Source: Streptomyces sclerotialus (GTDB taxonomy: Bacteria > Actinomycetota > Actinomycetes > Streptomycetales > Streptomycetaceae). Taken from it: a stretch of DNA of 64,000 nt. Shown in pieces: positions 61,731 to 64,000 of the stretch. A program made the position numbers and the translations under genes. Below the pieces are notes generated by a model, which made no database searches, had not been told where the DNA came from, and was given only the letters and a program-made list of their open reading frames with translations. The stretch's first letter is position 1. Every line of letters begins with the position of its first letter. The stretch spans positions 6,076,001-6,140,000 of the forward strand of contig NZ_JBFOHP010000002.1 in assembly GCF_040907265.1 (NCBI RefSeq), given 5' to 3'.

Positions 61731-62249
61731 GGGGACCTCCCGGGTGGTGCCTGCCGACGTCACGTGCGTCGCTGCTTCCGCTAGTCGAGTGTGGCCTGCC
61801 CGGGTGCAGCCTGCCACAACATTGCCGAGTTGCCCGGCGTGTCAGGCTGTGGCCCTGAAACGCCGTTATGACACGGTAACCAGTTTGCAACCTCCGGTGA
61901 CCGTACCGGTTGCCCTGTCTACCAGCACCCCGTGCCGAGTGACGGCGCCCCGGGGCGAGTGCCGCCTTGGTAGGCCCCTCCCGTGGGTCCGGGCAGCCGG
62001 ACGGGAAACCGGGGCCAGGATTCGCAACAGTACTCCATTCGGACCACCGGAGCGGTGCGCCGCGCCGCCAAGTTTTCGCTGGACAGCGGAGCTGGGTCGC
62101 CTTGTCGACCTCTCTACTTCCGGGGCGGTGGGCGAGATTCACCAGAAATGTGGCCTGCTTCACAAAACCGTCAGAAGTGGAACTATCCAGTCCGCCCAAA
62201 TGTCCCTTCTGTGTGCAAGACCGATCGAAGCGTCGATCAAGGGCGTGGA
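61731..62249. other. 519-bp divergent region upstream of sepH
   Basis: No gene is seen. This segment has clearly lower GC than its surroundings around 61850-62250, as expected for promoters on both sides. I cannot place promoter elements with confidence. Confidence 0.45.
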
Positions 62250-63443
62250 ATGGACGACACAACCGATAGGCAGACAAAGAAGACCGGGAAGGAGAAACGG
62301 CTCGACCTGAGCGTCCCCCAGGTGGCGGGCAGTGCGCTCGCCGCGGCGGTCGCCGCCTACCTGGCCGGTCGGCTGGGCGTCTACGGAACGGTCATCGGTG
62401 CCGGCGTGGTGAGCGTGGTCGCCACCACGGGCGGGTCGATCTTCCAGCACCTCTTCCGCCGCACCGGTGAACAGGTCAAGGAGGCGACGGTCAGCACCCG
62501 GCCCAGGCCGCGCCGCCGCCAGGAGCTCGGTCGGAGCACCACCCGGTCCGGTACGCCGACCGGTACGCGGTCCGCGTCCGGTACGCCCCCGGGGAGCCCG
62601 GCCGACGCCACGATGGTGCTGCCCACGTTCGGCAGGGACGGCGCGGAGGACGAGATCACGTCCGTCGCGGCGGCCATGGACCGGGCCGCCGAGCGGGGGC
62701 CGGCCACGAGCGCCGACGGCGCTTCCGGAGCGGGGGACGCGACACGGGCGCTGCCCGTCCTGTCGGAGGTGGCCACCCGGGCGCTGTGCCCCACCGCACC
62801 CGAGGGTGCGGAGGACGAGACCCGTCCGGTACCGCGGCACGACGCGCGTACGGTGGCGCTGCGCACGGCGGAGCCGCCCGCCGGTGCCTCCGTGGCGGAG
62901 ACCTCGGCCGAGGAGGCCGGCCGGACCCTCTACGGGACCCGGTGGCGCGGCCGGCGCCGCACCTGGCTCGTCGGGCTCGCGGTCTTCCTGCTCGCGATGG
63001 CCGGGGTCACCGCCTTCGAGCTGGCCACCGGGCACGACGCGGCGGGCGGCAACGGCACGTCGGTCTCCCACCTCTTCCGGTCCGGCGGGGGCGGCGGCAG
63101 CGCCCCGACGACGCCGACGCCGTCGCCGAGCACGTCCACCGGGGACACGGAGCAGGGCGGCGGCGCCTCCGAGTCGCCGACGCCGCAGCCGGACGCCACG
63201 GACGGCGGCACCGGTTCCCCGTCCGGTTCGGACACGGACCAGGACACCGGGACGGGAAGCGGCTCGGACGGCGCGTCCACGACGCCCAGTCCGTCGCCGA
63301 GCGACGGCGACGACTCCTCCGTGGAGCCGACGCCCACGCCGACCGACGGTGCCGACGACGGTGCGGGCGGCGACCAGGACGCGGGGGAGGGGACCGGCAG
63401 CGCCCGGGACGGCGGACAGACCCCGGCCCCCGGCTCCTCCTGA
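62250..63443 (+). CDS. Hypothetical membrane protein with extracytoplasmic Ser/Thr/Pro-rich tail
   Basis: The 397-residue product from ATG 62250 is not a family I recognise. Residues 17-55 are small and hydrophobic with Gly/Ala (VPQVAGSALAAAVAAYLAGR, then VIGAGVVSVVATTGGSIF), probably a hairpin or amphipathic pair. A charged disordered stretch follows. A clear single span (TWLVGLAVFLLAMAGVTAF) lies near 240, then about 140 residues of Ser/Thr/Pro/Gly/Asp-rich sequence with TPTPSPS blocks, likely outside the cell and possibly glycosylated. The gene is divergent from sepH; a role in division or the cell envelope is a guess. Confidence 0.8.
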   Translation: MDDTTDRQTKKTGKEKRLDLSVPQVAGSALAAAVAAYLAGRLGVYGTVIGAGVVSVVATTGGSIFQHLFRRTGEQVKEATVSTRPRPRRRQELGRSTTRSGTPTGTRSASGTPPGSPADATMVLPTFGRDGAEDEITSVAAAMDRAAERGPATSADGASGAGDATRALPVLSEVATRALCPTAPEGAEDETRPVPRHDARTVALRTAEPPAGASVAETSAEEAGRTLYGTRWRGRRRTWLVGLAVFLLAMAGVTAFELATGHDAAGGNGTSVSHLFRSGGGGGSAPTTPTPSPSTSTGDTEQGGGASESPTPQPDATDGGTGSPSGSDTDQDTGTGSGSDGASTTPSPSPSDGDDSSVEPTPTPTDGADDGAGGDQDAGEGTGSARDGGQTPAPGSS

Positions 63444-63488
63444 AGCCGGACGCCGGTCCCGGGGCCCGCCCGGGACCGGCGCCGCGCC

Positions 63489-64000
63489 TCAGTCCCCGAG
63501 TACGCGCCGGAGGTACGGGTTGGCGAACACCCGCTCCGGGTCCAGCCGGTCCCGGAGGGCGGTGAACTCCCCGAAGCGCGGGTACGCCGCCGCCAGGTGT
63601 TCCGCGTCCCGGGTGTGCAGCTTGCCCCAGTGCGGGCGGCCGCCGTGCGCGGTCATGATGCGCTCGGCGGCCGTGAAGTACGCCTCGTGGGGCGTGCCCC
63701 GGTACATGTGCATCGCTATGTAGGCGGTGTCCCGCCCGGAGGCCGTGGAGAGCGGGATGTCGTCGGCGGGTGCGGTGCGCACCTCCACGGGGAAGCTGAT
63801 GCGGAAGCCGGAGCGCTCCACCAGCGCGCGCAGCTCCCGTAGTGCCGCGACCGCCGCTTCCCGGGGGACGGCGTACTCCATCTCCACGAAGCGCACCCGG
63901 CGCGGGCTGGTGAACACCTTGTACGGGATGTCGGTGTACGTACGGGCGGAGAGCGCGCGGCTGGACAGCTTGGCGATGCCGGGGATGGTGGCGGGCAGTG
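63489..64000 (-). CDS. D-arabinono-1,4-lactone / sugar-lactone oxidase, C-terminal part
   Basis: The frame is open to the right edge, so only about 170 C-terminal residues are visible. They match the ALO C-terminal domain of FAD-linked sugar-lactone oxidases: VEMEYAVPREAAVAALREL, YIAMHMYRGTPH, and the motif GGRPHWGKLHTRDAEHL, in which the HWGK stretch lies at the active site, ending LDPERVFANPYLRRVLG. These enzymes oxidise sugar lactones or alditols with oxygen. The FAD-binding half lies outside the window, so the substrate cannot be refined. Confidence 0.88.
   Translation of the reverse strand, partial: LPATIPGIAKLSSRALSARTYTDIPYKVFTSPRRVRFVEMEYAVPREAAVAALRELRALVERSGFRISFPVEVRTAPADDIPLSTASGRDTAYIAMHMYRGTPHEAYFTAAERIMTAHGGRPHWGKLHTRDAEHLAAAYPRFGEFTALRDRLDPERVFANPYLRRVLGD

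Noticed and set aside
1..64000. CRISPR arrays, tRNA or rRNA genes, transposases, integrases, biosynthetic megasynthases or defence islands
   Set aside because: Looked for repeats with regular spacers, CCA-ending cloverleaf sequence, and the relevant protein motifs; none found. Apart from the small TetR locus the window reads as conserved core.

Overview
This window is chromosomal core DNA of a Streptomyces species. It is very GC-rich, uses GTG and TTG starts freely, and encodes Streptomyces-specific developmental and division proteins (WhiH, HrdB, SepH). From memory, the gene order matches the Streptomyces coelicolor SCO5801 to SCO5858 interval (lexA, nrdR, nrdJ, rnhB, recQ, whiH, hrdB, parE, parC, ptsH, sepH). 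There are no tRNA or rRNA genes, insertion sequences, phage genes or CRISPR arrays. Both ends cut through genes.

Left part (1-15 kb). The 3' part of an IucA/IucC siderophore synthetase is followed by a DinG-type Fe-S helicase. lexA carries an SOS box and diverges from the nrdR-nrdJ pair, whose leader has two NrdR boxes 31 bp apart. Then come a TerD-domain protein, a DUF4937 protein, and a small, partly decayed TetR locus (intact regulator, headless TetR remnant, perfect palindrome, doubtful membrane peptide). A histidine phosphatase, an ADP-ribosylglycohydrolase, RNase HII and a Pro/Ala-rich hypothetical protein follow.

Middle part (15-30 kb). A RecQ helicase fused to a C-terminal phosphoribosyltransferase-like segment diverges from a DUF4192 gene. 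Their shared intergenic region carries two facing DnaA boxes. A glycogen-debranching-like protein, a Nudix/winged-helix regulator and a one-piece ABC-2 transporter lead to whiH and hrdB, then a secreted trypsin-like protease.

Right-middle (30-49.5 kb). parE and parC (topoisomerase IV) flank several sets of genes. These are a DUF1453/two-component operon, a DUF485-cation symporter pair facing a CitA/CitB-like two-component system, a sucrase/ferredoxin-like gene under an apparent iron box, and a CobW-type metallochaperone GTPase. An active/inactive M16 peptidase pair follows parC.

Right part (49.5-64 kb). A ydaO-type (c-di-AMP) riboswitch precedes an M23 peptidoglycan hydrolase. Then come a GntR regulator, HPr, a GNAT/acyl-CoA-synthetase-like protein acetyltransferase, a DUF5998 gene coupled to a phosphodiesterase-like gene, thymidine kinase, a two-domain VOC protein, a rhodanese, SepH, a membrane protein with a Ser/Thr/Pro-rich tail, and the end of a lactone oxidase. 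The common themes are DNA replication and repair, nucleotide supply, topology, sporulation and division. Many genes have a TAnnnT element 6-7 nt before the start codon, which suggests leaderless mRNAs.
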